Assembly: GCA_023954795.1 (NCBI GenBank)
Contig: JAGSHA010000035.1
Coordinates: 1 to 15,248 of the forward strand
Direction of reading: 5' to 3'
Length of the DNA stretch: 15,248 nucleotides
Origin: Oceanospirillaceae bacterium
Lineage (GTDB): Bacteria > Pseudomonadota > Gammaproteobacteria > Pseudomonadales > Balneatricaceae
How positions within the stretch are numbered: position 1 is the first letter of the stretch; the number at the start of each line of letters is the position of its first letter. The position numbers and the translations under genes are program-made. Positions 1 through 6,379 of this stretch are shown piece by piece. Under the pieces are notes generated by a model. The model was not told the DNA's origin, made no database searches, and worked only from the letters and a program-made list of their open reading frames with translations.

Positions 1-1472
1 GAACGGATACTGGCCATCATTTCCGGGCCAATCACATCATCAATCGTGCTGCCGACAATCTGCGTTTTGTTGCGCTCAAACAGGTCTGCATAGCCTTGAT
101 TAACGAAGTGATAACGCAGGTCTTTATCCAGATACGCGATCTGTGCTGGCAGGGCGTCCAGAATCAGGCGTTGCCGTTCTTCCAGTTGTGCCAGTTCCTG
201 AGTTCGCTCCTGTACTGTGCTGTCCAGCGTCTGAATATTGGTGCGCAGGCGGTGCACCATAGTGTCGAACGTGCGTGCGAGCATGCCCAGCTCATCATCG
301 CGTTCGATACCGCTGCGAGCGGTCAGATCGCCGCTGCGCACCCGTTCCGCGGTACGGGCCAGCTGTTTGATGGGTTGCACAATGCGGTTCACAAAAAATA
401 CGGCTAGCGTAATTGCCAGCAGAATTGAGATCAGGGCGATTGTCAGTATTCGCTGACTCAGAAGGACCGAGCTATGGCGTAATTCATCCACATAGACTGA
501 TGAGCAGATGTACCAGCCGAATCCTTCCAATGAACGCACTAAGGAGATTTTGTCGTAGACGTAGTTACCCGGATCTGAGGGTTTATCCCATTTGTAGTGC
601 AGTTCGTTGCCGGTATCAGCCACTTTGATCAGTTCACCGATAATCGGCTGGCCGGAGGCGGGATTGATCAGTTCGAGTGCACTGGTCTGATCGATATTGG
701 GGTTTGGGTGGGCAAGGAGGTGGCCGTCGTTGTCGAAGATATAGAGGTAGCCGGTTTTCGCGATTTGAATTTCACTGAGTGCTTCACGGACTTCCTGAAT
801 AGCCGCCTTTTTGCGTGCCTGTACTTCAATTTCCAGATCATCCAGATACAACCCGCTGCCGATGACAAACCCCCACTGTGGGTAGTTTTTCACATAGGAC
901 AATTTGTCGATGGGAGGGCCTTCGTTCAGCCGTTGCCATTTGTACTGATAAAACCCTTCGCCCTCGTTTACCGCGCCATCGATCACTTCACGGATGATAC
1001 TGCTTTGATCCCGGTTATCCGTTTGGGAGATCTCAAAACCCTGAAAGCGCGGGTCGGGGTGGGAAAGTAAAGTGGCGTCATGATCGGCCACCCAGATGTA
1101 GCCATCGTTGCCGTACTTAAAGTTTCGCAGGTTTTCGAACACCCGCGCGCGGGCCTGATTGATACTCAGGTTGTCTCTTTGAGCTTCGCGGAAGGTGTTG
1201 ATGACCTGTGCTTCGGTCAGTTCAACCACCGCTTTCAGGCGTTGTTTGTGGGCATCCAGTGACTGCTCGCGGTAGCCCTCCAGATTGGAGTACATCTTGT
1301 TCGCCAGCTGAAAGACGTTGTTCAGTGCCAGCCGGGCGGAGTTGCGCTCAATCGCGTACACCTCTTTCTGAATCAAAGGGACGGAGTAGATATAGATGGC
1401 GCAGAACATCACGGCGATGATCATCAATATCACCCAGAAAAAGCGCCGTACCAGCTTTGTGCCTGACATCAT
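1..1472 (-). CDS. Membrane sensor protein, two Cache repeats + HAMP + PAS (C-terminus beyond window)
   Basis: Read on the minus strand from an ATG at 1472 (a second ATG follows directly), the frame stays open for 490 codons to the window edge, so the C-terminal output domain is missing. Order seen: transmembrane helix at residues 11-30; an extracytoplasmic region with two related Cache-type units, GYIWVADHDATLLSHPDP near 124-141 and GYLYIFDNDGHLLAHPNP near 241-258; a second transmembrane helix at about 341-362; a HAMP linker at about 363-415 (P-I-K-Q-L then DELGML); a short coiled coil rich in E, Q and R; and a PAS domain from about 435. This is the layout of a sensor histidine kinase, diguanylate cyclase or chemoreceptor that detects small organic ligands in the periplasm. 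The PAS after HAMP favours a kinase or cyclic-di-GMP enzyme over a plain chemoreceptor, but the output cannot be decided here. It is divergent from the binding-protein gene, so it may sense the same ligand. Upstream Shine-Dalgarno is weak. Confidence 0.85.
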   Translation of the reverse strand, partial: MMSGTKLVRRFFWVILMIIAVMFCAIYIYSVPLIQKEVYAIERNSARLALNNVFQLANKMYSNLEGYREQSLDAHKQRLKAVVELTEAQVINTFREAQRDNLSINQARARVFENLRNFKYGNDGYIWVADHDATLLSHPDPRFQGFEISQTDNRDQSSIIREVIDGAVNEGEGFYQYKWQRLNEGPPIDKLSYVKNYPQWGFVIGSGLYLDDLEIEVQARKKAAIQEVREALSEIQIAKTGYLYIFDNDGHLLAHPNPNIDQTSALELINPASGQPIIGELIKVADTGNELHYKWDKPSDPGNYVYDKISLVRSLEGFGWYICSSVYVDELRHSSVLLSQRILTIALISILLAITLAVFFVNRIVQPIKQLARTAERVRSGDLTARSGIERDDELGMLARTFDTMVHRLRTNIQTLDSTVQERTQELAQLEERQRLILDALPAQIAYLDKDLRYHFVNQGYADLFERNKTQIVGSTIDDVIGPEMMASIR

Positions 1473-1670
1473 CGAACGTACAACCTGCCTGCCATTTCCG
1501 TTCAGTCTACTGCCAATTTGAGTCGAATTCTTCCTGTGCGCACATTTCGGTGCATTTGTGGCAAACCGTTGCCAAAGTCTTTTTGTTGAATGGATCTGTC
1601 CGCGGCTTTGAGTTCATAGGCCTCGGAACTCCCTAAATAAAAATAAGAATGTTGCTTGGAGAACAGACTC
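1473..1670. promoter_or_regulatory. Divergent intergenic region with three dyad symmetries
   Basis: This 198-bp gap separates the divergent sensor and binding-protein genes and should hold both promoters. Visible dyads are a perfect 10-bp palindrome TGTGCGCACA at 1535-1544, TGGCAA-N4-TTGCCA at 1559-1574, and GAGTTC-N10-GAACTC at 1610-1631. The last lies just before the A-rich leader and may instead be an mRNA hairpin. No convincing sigma-70 hexamer pair was found. The operators are inferred from symmetry alone. Confidence 0.4.
1636..1649 (+). promoter_or_regulatory. A-rich (AAN)n leader motif, possible Hfq/Crc site
   Basis: The leader reads AATAAAAATAAGAA, which is four AAN triplets plus AA. 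It contains three overlapping matches to AAnAAnAA, the catabolite-activity motif bound by Hfq with Crc in pseudomonads. It lies 8 bases before the Shine-Dalgarno GGAG (1658-1661) of the binding-protein gene, a position where bound Hfq would block ribosome loading. Function is inferred. Confidence 0.45.
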
Positions 1671-2876
1671 ATGAAAACGATGAACCCCTCTCTGCTGACT
1701 GTCGCGATGACCGCGGCACTGTCCGTTTCTGCCGTACAGGCCCAAGGTATTTCGGACGACAAAGTGAAGATTGGTGTACTGGGGGATATGGGCGGTGTGT
1801 ATGCCGATGTATGTGGTCCTGGTTGTGTTACCGCAGTGAACATGGCGGTAGAAGATTTTGGTGGCAGTGTGCTGGGTAAACCGATTGAGGTGATCAGTGC
1901 CGATGACCAGAACAAGCCTGATATCGGTTCAGCCAAAGTACGTGAATGGGTAGAAAATCAGGAAGTCGATGTGGTGACCGGATTGGTTGCATCTTCGGTG
2001 ACCGGTGCGGTCACTAAAGTGCTTACCGATGCGAAAAAGATCGCCATGATTACCGGCTCTGCATCCCATGCGTTCACCACTAAATCCTGCAGCCCGTATA
2101 ACGCTCACTGGACCTACAACGTGGTTGCGTTGGCACAGGGTACTGTGAAGCCGATGGTGCAGTCGGGTAAAAAACGCTGGTTCTTCGTTACGGCTGACTA
2201 TGCCTTTGGCCATGCGCTGGAGAAAGTGGCGTCTGGTGTGATCGGCAAAAACGGTGGTGAAGTGGTGGGTTCAGTACGCGTGCCACTGGGAACTACGGAT
2301 TTCTCCTCCTATATCCTGCAGGCGCAATCTTCTGGCGCTGATGTGGTTGCATTAGCGAATGCCGGTGGAGATTTTGTGAGCTCTCTGAAAACTGCGGCCG
2401 AATTCGGTTTGACCGAAATGATGGATGTGGCGGGTTTATTGGTGTTTACCCAGAATGCCAAGGCGCTGGATCCGAATATTGCAGGCGGAATGAAACTGAC
2501 CACCGGTTTTTACTGGGATCTGGATGACGCCAGCCGTCAGTGGTCCGCACGCTTTAAAACCCGTCATGGCAGCATCCCATCTATGGCGCATGCCGGTGTT
2601 TACTCCGCGACGATGCATTACCTGAACAGTATTAAAGCGACCGGCACTGATGAATCGGATGCCGTGATGCGTGAGATGAAATCCACCAAGCCGAATGATT
2701 TCTTTGCCCGTAATGCCTACCTGCGTAACGACGGCCGTATGGTGCATGACATGTTCCAGGTGCGGATCAAAAAAGCAGATGAACGCAAAAACGAAGATGA
2801 CATCTTTGAGGTTGAGCAGGTGATCCCGGGCGATCAGGCCTACGGTGCCATGCTGGCGCAATGCGACTTTAAGTAA
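1671..2876 (+). CDS. Periplasmic branched-chain amino acid/organic acid-type ABC substrate-binding protein
   Basis: The protein has 401 residues from the ATG at 1671. That start is preferred over an upstream in-frame TTG at 1656 because GGAGAA (1658-1663) sits 9 bases before the ATG and a clean signal peptide begins there: MKT, a hydrophobic core at residues 8-20, then AVQA|Q with cleavage near residue 24. The mature part starts DDKVKIGVLGDMGGVYAD and follows the Peripla_BP_6 (LivJ-like) fold, with the paired lobes expected for type I binding proteins, conserved ATVTGL/SSVTGAV-like and FVTADYAFGH segments, and normal family length. Such proteins bind amino acids, aromatic acids or other carboxylates and hand them to a LivHMGF-type ABC transporter. 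None of those partner genes is in this window. The neighbouring porin and acyl-CoA ligase suggest a carboxylic acid ligand. Two cysteines near residues 47 and 51 (CGPGC) are unusual-looking but I cannot assign them a role. Confidence 0.9.
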   Translation: MKTMNPSLLTVAMTAALSVSAVQAQGISDDKVKIGVLGDMGGVYADVCGPGCVTAVNMAVEDFGGSVLGKPIEVISADDQNKPDIGSAKVREWVENQEVDVVTGLVASSVTGAVTKVLTDAKKIAMITGSASHAFTTKSCSPYNAHWTYNVVALAQGTVKPMVQSGKKRWFFVTADYAFGHALEKVASGVIGKNGGEVVGSVRVPLGTTDFSSYILQAQSSGADVVALANAGGDFVSSLKTAAEFGLTEMMDVAGLLVFTQNAKALDPNIAGGMKLTTGFYWDLDDASRQWSARFKTRHGSIPSMAHAGVYSATMHYLNSIKATGTDESDAVMREMKSTKPNDFFARNAYLRNDGRMVHDMFQVRIKKADERKNEDDIFEVEQVIPGDQAYGAMLAQCDFK

Positions 2877-2893
2877 CCTCCAGAACCCCCTCA

Positions 2894-2943
2894 AGCCTTC
2901 TCTCCAATGCTCTTGCATTCTCATGCTAAGCAGGGGGGAGGCT
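2894..2943 (+). other. mRNA hairpin between binding-protein and porin genes
   Basis: Bases 2894-2904 (AGCCTTCTCTC) pair with 2933-2943 (GGGGGGAGGCT), giving 11 pairs including three G-U pairs. The loop contains a smaller perfect hairpin, AATGC-TCTT-GCATT, at 2906-2919. No T-run follows; instead comes the A-rich leader of the porin gene. It is more likely a transcript-stabilising or processing structure than an intrinsic terminator. Confidence 0.5.
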
Positions 2944-2948
2944 ACCTG

Positions 2949-2960
2949 AAAAATAATAAT
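2949..2960 (+). promoter_or_regulatory. A-rich (AAN)4 leader motif before the porin gene
   Basis: Four AAN triplets (AAAAATAATAAT) end 4 bases before the Shine-Dalgarno AGGAA (2965-2969) of the porin gene. They contain an AAnAAnAA match. The element repeats the arrangement seen before the binding-protein, ligase and chemoreceptor genes. Hfq/Crc binding is inferred. Confidence 0.45.
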
Positions 2961-2978
2961 ACACAGGAATTCCTTCGG

Positions 2979-4217
2979 ATGAGTAAAGTGAAGTTCTCTC
3001 CCAAAAAACTGATTGTGGCGATGAGTCTGGCAGCCGTTTTGCCGATGACAACAGCTGTTGAGGCAGCCACTGCTGACGTTGAAAAGCTACAACAGCAGAT
3101 TATGGAATTGCAGCAAGCGCTGGAGCAGATCAAGGCCGCTCAGCAGAAGACGGACGAAAAAGTCGCAACCGTCGAGAAAACAGCCGTCACAACCGGCAAA
3201 GGTGGTGCAATCTCCATTGGAGACACCAGCGTTAAGATCGGCGGCTATATCAAAGGTGACCTTCTGTACACCACCAACGGTGTAAACGGTAAGAATGGTT
3301 TGCTGGCTGCCGCCCATGTCAAAGGCGCAGATAGCAGCAAAGATGATCGTGTGGATCTGTCTGCACGTGAGTCCCGCTTCTTTATCAAAACCGCGACCCC
3401 GGTGGCGGGTAAAACGCTGAAAACCCATCTGGAAGCTGACTTCTACGGCACCACCGACAGCGAACTGGCGGCTAACGGTCACGGGCTGCGTCTGCGTCAT
3501 GCCTATGGCAGCTGGGGCAACGTGCTGGTGGGGCAGACCTGGTCCACTTTCATGGATCTGTATGCACTGGGCGAGTTAACCGCCTTTGGTCAGCATGCAT
3601 CAGCGTTGTTCGTGCGTCAGGCACAAGTCCGTTATACCCAGCCGTATGACGGTGGCAGCCTGATGTTTGCACTGGAAAACCCGGAAGACGGTGGCGATGA
3701 TCAAAGCACGCCGGACCTGATTGCTCGCGCAAACTTTGATGGACAGTGGGGCCATGCGTCGCTGGGTATGTTGGCCCGTGAAGTGGTCGACGGTGATGAC
3801 AAAGAGTGGAGTACGGCGTACAGCTTGTCGGCCCGTTTCCCAACGGTGGGCCGTGATGATCTGCGTATGCAGTTTAACTACGGTGAGTTGGGACGTTATA
3901 TGGGGCTGGTGACTTACCCTGATGTAAATGGATCCGCGACCGGCATCGAGGGTTTTAATTCTTGGGGTGCGTCGTTGGCCTACCGCCATTTCTGGAACAG
4001 TCAGCTGCGTTCAAACGTGATGTTTTCGCGTACGGAAGCGGATGATAACCCTTACGGCACCGTGCCTGATTCCAGTCAGTCGTTTCATGCAAACCTGATC
4101 TGGTCGCCGAGCCCTAAACTCCAGTACGGCATCGAGTATGCCAACTGGCAGGTTGATTCGTCCGGCACAGAAAAAGAGCTGGATACCGTGCAGCTTTCGG
4201 CACGTTATCTATTCTAA
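2979..4217 (+). CDS. DcaP-like outer-membrane porin
   Basis: The protein has 412 residues from the ATG at 2979. This start is chosen over an upstream in-frame ATG at 2907 because AGGAA lies 9 bases before it and the signal peptide then begins properly: MSKVKFSPKK, hydrophobic core 11-27, cleavage near A-V-E-A (26-29). Residues 32-67 form a heptad-rich coiled coil (EKLQQQIMELQQALEQIKAAQQ), as in DcaP-type trimeric porins. The beta-barrel starts near residue 77 with VKIGGYIKGDLLY and includes the characteristic LRLRHAYGSWGNVLVGQTWSTFMD segment. The protein ends in phenylalanine (SARYLF), the usual barrel assembly signal. DcaP porins pass dicarboxylates and other negatively charged solutes across the outer membrane, which fits a role supplying substrate to the binding protein upstream and the ligase downstream. 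The exact substrate is not visible. Confidence 0.85.
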   Translation: MSKVKFSPKKLIVAMSLAAVLPMTTAVEAATADVEKLQQQIMELQQALEQIKAAQQKTDEKVATVEKTAVTTGKGGAISIGDTSVKIGGYIKGDLLYTTNGVNGKNGLLAAAHVKGADSSKDDRVDLSARESRFFIKTATPVAGKTLKTHLEADFYGTTDSELAANGHGLRLRHAYGSWGNVLVGQTWSTFMDLYALGELTAFGQHASALFVRQAQVRYTQPYDGGSLMFALENPEDGGDDQSTPDLIARANFDGQWGHASLGMLAREVVDGDDKEWSTAYSLSARFPTVGRDDLRMQFNYGELGRYMGLVTYPDVNGSATGIEGFNSWGASLAYRHFWNSQLRSNVMFSRTEADDNPYGTVPDSSQSFHANLIWSPSPKLQYGIEYANWQVDSSGTEKELDTVQLSARYLF

Positions 4218-4226
4218 GTTGTTTAG

Positions 4227-4264
4227 CTGTGCGGTGATCAGGGGTACATCGGTCAACTGCACAG
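4227..4264 (+). other. Hairpin downstream of the porin gene
   Basis: CTGTGCGGT-GATC (4227-4239) pairs with GGTC-A-ACTGCACAG (4251-4264), about 13 base pairs including two G-U pairs and a single bulged A; the loop is 4240-4250. It begins 10 bases after the porin stop codon. No T-run follows, so it is probably a 3'-end stabilising structure and not an intrinsic terminator. Confidence 0.5.
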
Positions 4265-4273
4265 TGACGCATA

Positions 4274-4309
4274 ACCTTCTTCAGGGCAGATTTATGCTCT
4301 GGAGAAGGT
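4274..4309 (+). other. Long 15-bp hairpin in the leader of the acyl-CoA ligase gene
   Basis: ACCTTCTTCAGGGCA (4274-4288) pairs without a mismatch with TGCTCTGGAGAAGGT (4295-4309), 15 pairs of which two are G-U, around a 6-base loop GATTTA. No U-tract follows on either strand, which argues against an intrinsic terminator. Because the G-U pairs are allowed only in RNA, the structure is more convincing as an mRNA stem than as a DNA operator. It ends 10 bases before the A-rich motif and 37 bases before the ligase start codon. Confidence 0.65.
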
Positions 4310-4319
4310 CATAAAACAC

Positions 4320-4329
4320 AATAATAAAA
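4320..4329 (+). promoter_or_regulatory. A-rich leader motif before the acyl-CoA ligase gene
   Basis: AATAATAAAA (4320-4329) contains a full AAnAAnAA match. It lies just before the Shine-Dalgarno AGG (4335-4337) and the ATG at 4347. The 13 bases ACAATAATAAAAC are identical to those before the chemoreceptor gene at 6356-6368. Binding by Hfq/Crc is inferred. Confidence 0.45.
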
Positions 4330-4346
4330 CCGATAGGTCAATTACG

Positions 4347-5984
4347 ATGAACACTAAAATTCTCGCACCAACCCCAAGCGCATATCAGTATCCACTTCTG
4401 ATCAAAAGCCTGTTGCTATCCGGTCAGCGTTACGAGCCGGGCCGTGAAATCGTTTACGGTGATCAGGTGCGTTACGACTACCGCACGTTAAACCAGCGCA
4501 TCTGTAAGCTGGCGAATGTGTTAACTGAAGCGGGTATCGGTGCAGGTGATACCGTAGCTGTGATGGATTGGGACAGTCACCGTTATCTTGAAGCCTATTT
4601 TGCTGTGCCGATGATCGGAGCCGTGTTGCATCATGTGAATATTCGCCTGAGCCCGGATCAGATCGCCTACACCATGAACCACGCAGAAGACGATCTGGTA
4701 CTGGTTCACGATGACTTTCTGGCCATTGCTGAATCTCTGAACGATCAGCTTCCAACGGTACGGGGCTATATTCAGCTGTGTGATGACGGCAAACCGCTAT
4801 CAACCAGTCTCAACGCCGTAGGTGAATACGAAAGCCTGCTGGCCGATGCGGGTGATCACTATGATTTCCCTGACTTTGATGAGAACTCCATCGCGACCAC
4901 GTTCTATACCACCGGCACCACTGGTAACCCGAAAGGGGTCTATTTTAGCCACCGCCAACTGGTGCTGCACACATTGAATATGGCGACGACCCTAGGTGCG
5001 TATGAAGGTCTGCCGTTGTTGCGTTCCGATGATGTGTATATGCCAATGACACCAATGTTCCATGTTCATGCGTGGGGTGTGCCGTATGTGGCGACCATGA
5101 TGGGTGTGAAGCAGGTCTATCCGGGGCGTTATGAGCCGAACAAGCTGGTAAAGCTGTTCCGCGAAGAGAAGGTGACTTTCTCCCACGGTGTACCGGCCGT
5201 ATTGCAGATGATTCTGGGCTGTGATGAAGCTAAAGATACTGACCTGAGTGGTTGGAAATTGCTGACCGGCGGCAGCGCGCCAACGTTGGGCCTGGCACAA
5301 GAGATGGCGGATCGTGGCATTCTGTTCCATACCGCCTACGGCATGTCAGAAACCTGTCCACTGCTGACGGCCACGTATCTGCATACCGATGCGCGTGATC
5401 TCGATATGTCTGATCAGATGCCGATACGCATTAAAACCGGCATGCCTTGCGGCATGGTTGATCTGCGCATCGTTGATCCAGAAGGCAACGATGTGGCACA
5501 TGACGGTGAAGCGATGGGTGAAGTGGTTGTGCGTGCCCCTTGGCTTACACAGGGTTACAGCAAAGAGCCGGAAAAGGGCGAAGAGTTGTGGGCGAACGGT
5601 TGGTTGCATACCGGTGATGTAGGGTCAATTGACGAAACCGGTGTCCTGCAGATCAAAGACCGAATCAAGGACGTGATTAAAACCGGCGGCGAGTGGATAT
5701 CTTCGCTGGAACTTGAAAACCTGATCAGCCAGCACGAAGGTGTGGGCGAAGTGGCGGTTGTTGGCGTTCCGGACGAGAAATGGGACGAGCGCCCGCTGGC
5801 GATGGTTGTGCCGGTGGCGGGAGCCGATATCAGCGCTGAGCTAATCCAGCAGCACTTGAAGCAGTTTGTAGAGAGCGGACGCATCAACAAGTGGGCGATT
5901 CCGCAGGACATCAATGTTGTCACTGAAATTCCGAAAACCAGTGTCGGCAAGATCAACAAGAAGCTCATTCGCGAACAGGTCTGA
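4347..5984 (+). CDS. AMP-forming acyl-CoA ligase (AlkK-like medium-chain fatty acid/carboxylate ligase)
   Basis: The 545-residue protein is of normal length for the ANL superfamily. It activates a carboxylic acid with ATP and CoA to the acyl-CoA through an acyl-adenylate, in the cytoplasm. Motifs seen: the ATP-binding P-loop YTTGTTGNPKG at 187-197; MFHVHAWG at 237-244; GGSAP at 308-312; YGMSET at 331-336; HTGD at 421-424, which contacts the ribose; the hinge region IKDRIKDVIKTGGEWIS at 436-452; and the catalytic lysine in PKTSVGKINK (K535). The opening segment and MFHVHAWG resemble AlkK-type medium-chain acyl-CoA synthetases used in alkane and fatty acid breakdown. Short, aromatic or cyclic acids cannot be excluded. 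It is the last gene of the binding protein-porin-ligase series and is followed by a strong terminator. AGG at 4335-4337 supports the chosen start. Confidence 0.92.
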   Translation: MNTKILAPTPSAYQYPLLIKSLLLSGQRYEPGREIVYGDQVRYDYRTLNQRICKLANVLTEAGIGAGDTVAVMDWDSHRYLEAYFAVPMIGAVLHHVNIRLSPDQIAYTMNHAEDDLVLVHDDFLAIAESLNDQLPTVRGYIQLCDDGKPLSTSLNAVGEYESLLADAGDHYDFPDFDENSIATTFYTTGTTGNPKGVYFSHRQLVLHTLNMATTLGAYEGLPLLRSDDVYMPMTPMFHVHAWGVPYVATMMGVKQVYPGRYEPNKLVKLFREEKVTFSHGVPAVLQMILGCDEAKDTDLSGWKLLTGGSAPTLGLAQEMADRGILFHTAYGMSETCPLLTATYLHTDARDLDMSDQMPIRIKTGMPCGMVDLRIVDPEGNDVAHDGEAMGEVVVRAPWLTQGYSKEPEKGEELWANGWLHTGDVGSIDETGVLQIKDRIKDVIKTGGEWISSLELENLISQHEGVGEVAVVGVPDEKWDERPLAMVVPVAGADISAELIQQHLKQFVESGRINKWAIPQDINVVTEIPKTSVGKINKKLIREQV

Positions 5985-6062
5985 TTCGCGGGTTCTCCGG
6001 TGATTGCGGCATCTTTGTGTCGTGATCACCCATTTAACGATCACTCTCCTGATATCGATCTT

Positions 6063-6097
6063 GGCCGGTGCATGGTGCGATGTACCGGTCCTTTTTT
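6063..6097 (+). terminator. Rho-independent terminator after the acyl-CoA ligase
   Basis: GGCCGGTGCAT (6063-6073) pairs with ATGTACCGGTC (6080-6090), 11 pairs with two G-U, around a 6-base loop GGTGCG. One C and then six Ts (6092-6097) follow. It lies about 80 bases after the ligase stop codon and closes the three-gene uptake and activation series, so the chemoreceptor downstream should have its own promoter. Confidence 0.85.
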
Positions 6098-6379
6098 GCT
6101 TGCCTGCCCATTCTCAGCTGATTGCTATAGATCACTCATTTCCTCAACGCCCCTTAAGCGAGAAACATGACCGAAATAGTCAATTAAATGACTTCTTCGG
6201 TTATAGCTGTTTTAGTCCAAAACTCGCCAGAATAGCGCATTAGACGTTCGTCTAGTGACCCGTGTTCAACGGCCTTAAGTGTGAGGCCTCTTGTGCCCGA
6301 TACCCTGACGTACCTAGGGGCGATAAGAGTTCAGCTTTAGCGGGCCGGTTTAAAAACAATAATAAAACAGGACTGAAGT
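6098..6379 (+). promoter_or_regulatory. Promoter region of the chemoreceptor gene with two dyads
   Basis: This 282-bp gap has no credible gene. It holds a compound dyad ACCGAA-AT-AGTCA-N6-TGACT-TC-TTCGGT at 6170-6201 and a compact TetR-operator-like repeat TAGACG-TT-CGTCTA at 6241-6254. A loose sigma-28 (FliA)-like match is TAAG (6276-6279), 16 bases, then CCCGATAC (6296-6303); the consensus is TAAA-N15-GCCGATAA. GGCGATAA near 6319-6326 is a better -10 half but lacks a good -35. The promoter assignment is weak; the dyads are plain in the sequence. Confidence 0.35.
6352..6366 (+). promoter_or_regulatory. A-rich (AAN)5 leader motif before the chemoreceptor gene
   Basis: Five AAN triplets in a row (AAAAACAATAATAAA) precede the Shine-Dalgarno AGGA (6369-6372) by 2 bases, and the ATG is at 6380. 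This is the longest of the four such motifs in the window and closely resembles known pseudomonad Hfq/Crc targets in spacing and composition. Regulation is inferred. Confidence 0.5.

Noticed and set aside
1559..1574. Sigma-54 (-24/-12) promoter candidate, TGGCA...TTGC, before the binding-protein gene
   Set aside because: GG and GC elements are separated by 9 bases, not the strict 10 required, and no second copy or enhancer-binding site is seen. The sequence is better explained as a symmetric dyad.
1502..1936. Minus-strand reading of 144 codons overlapping the binding-protein gene
   Set aside because: It is antisense to the signal-peptide and N-terminal coding region of a clear gene and covers the divergent promoter gap; no motif supports it.
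4274..4309. Long hairpin as an intrinsic terminator after the porin
   Set aside because: No U-tract follows on either strand; it is followed by an A-rich leader, so it was listed as an mRNA hairpin instead.
6004..6243. Plus-strand reading of 79 codons with a hydrophobic start after the ligase gene
   Set aside because: It lacks an ATG with a ribosome binding site, runs straight through the strong terminator at 6063-6097 and resembles no known protein.
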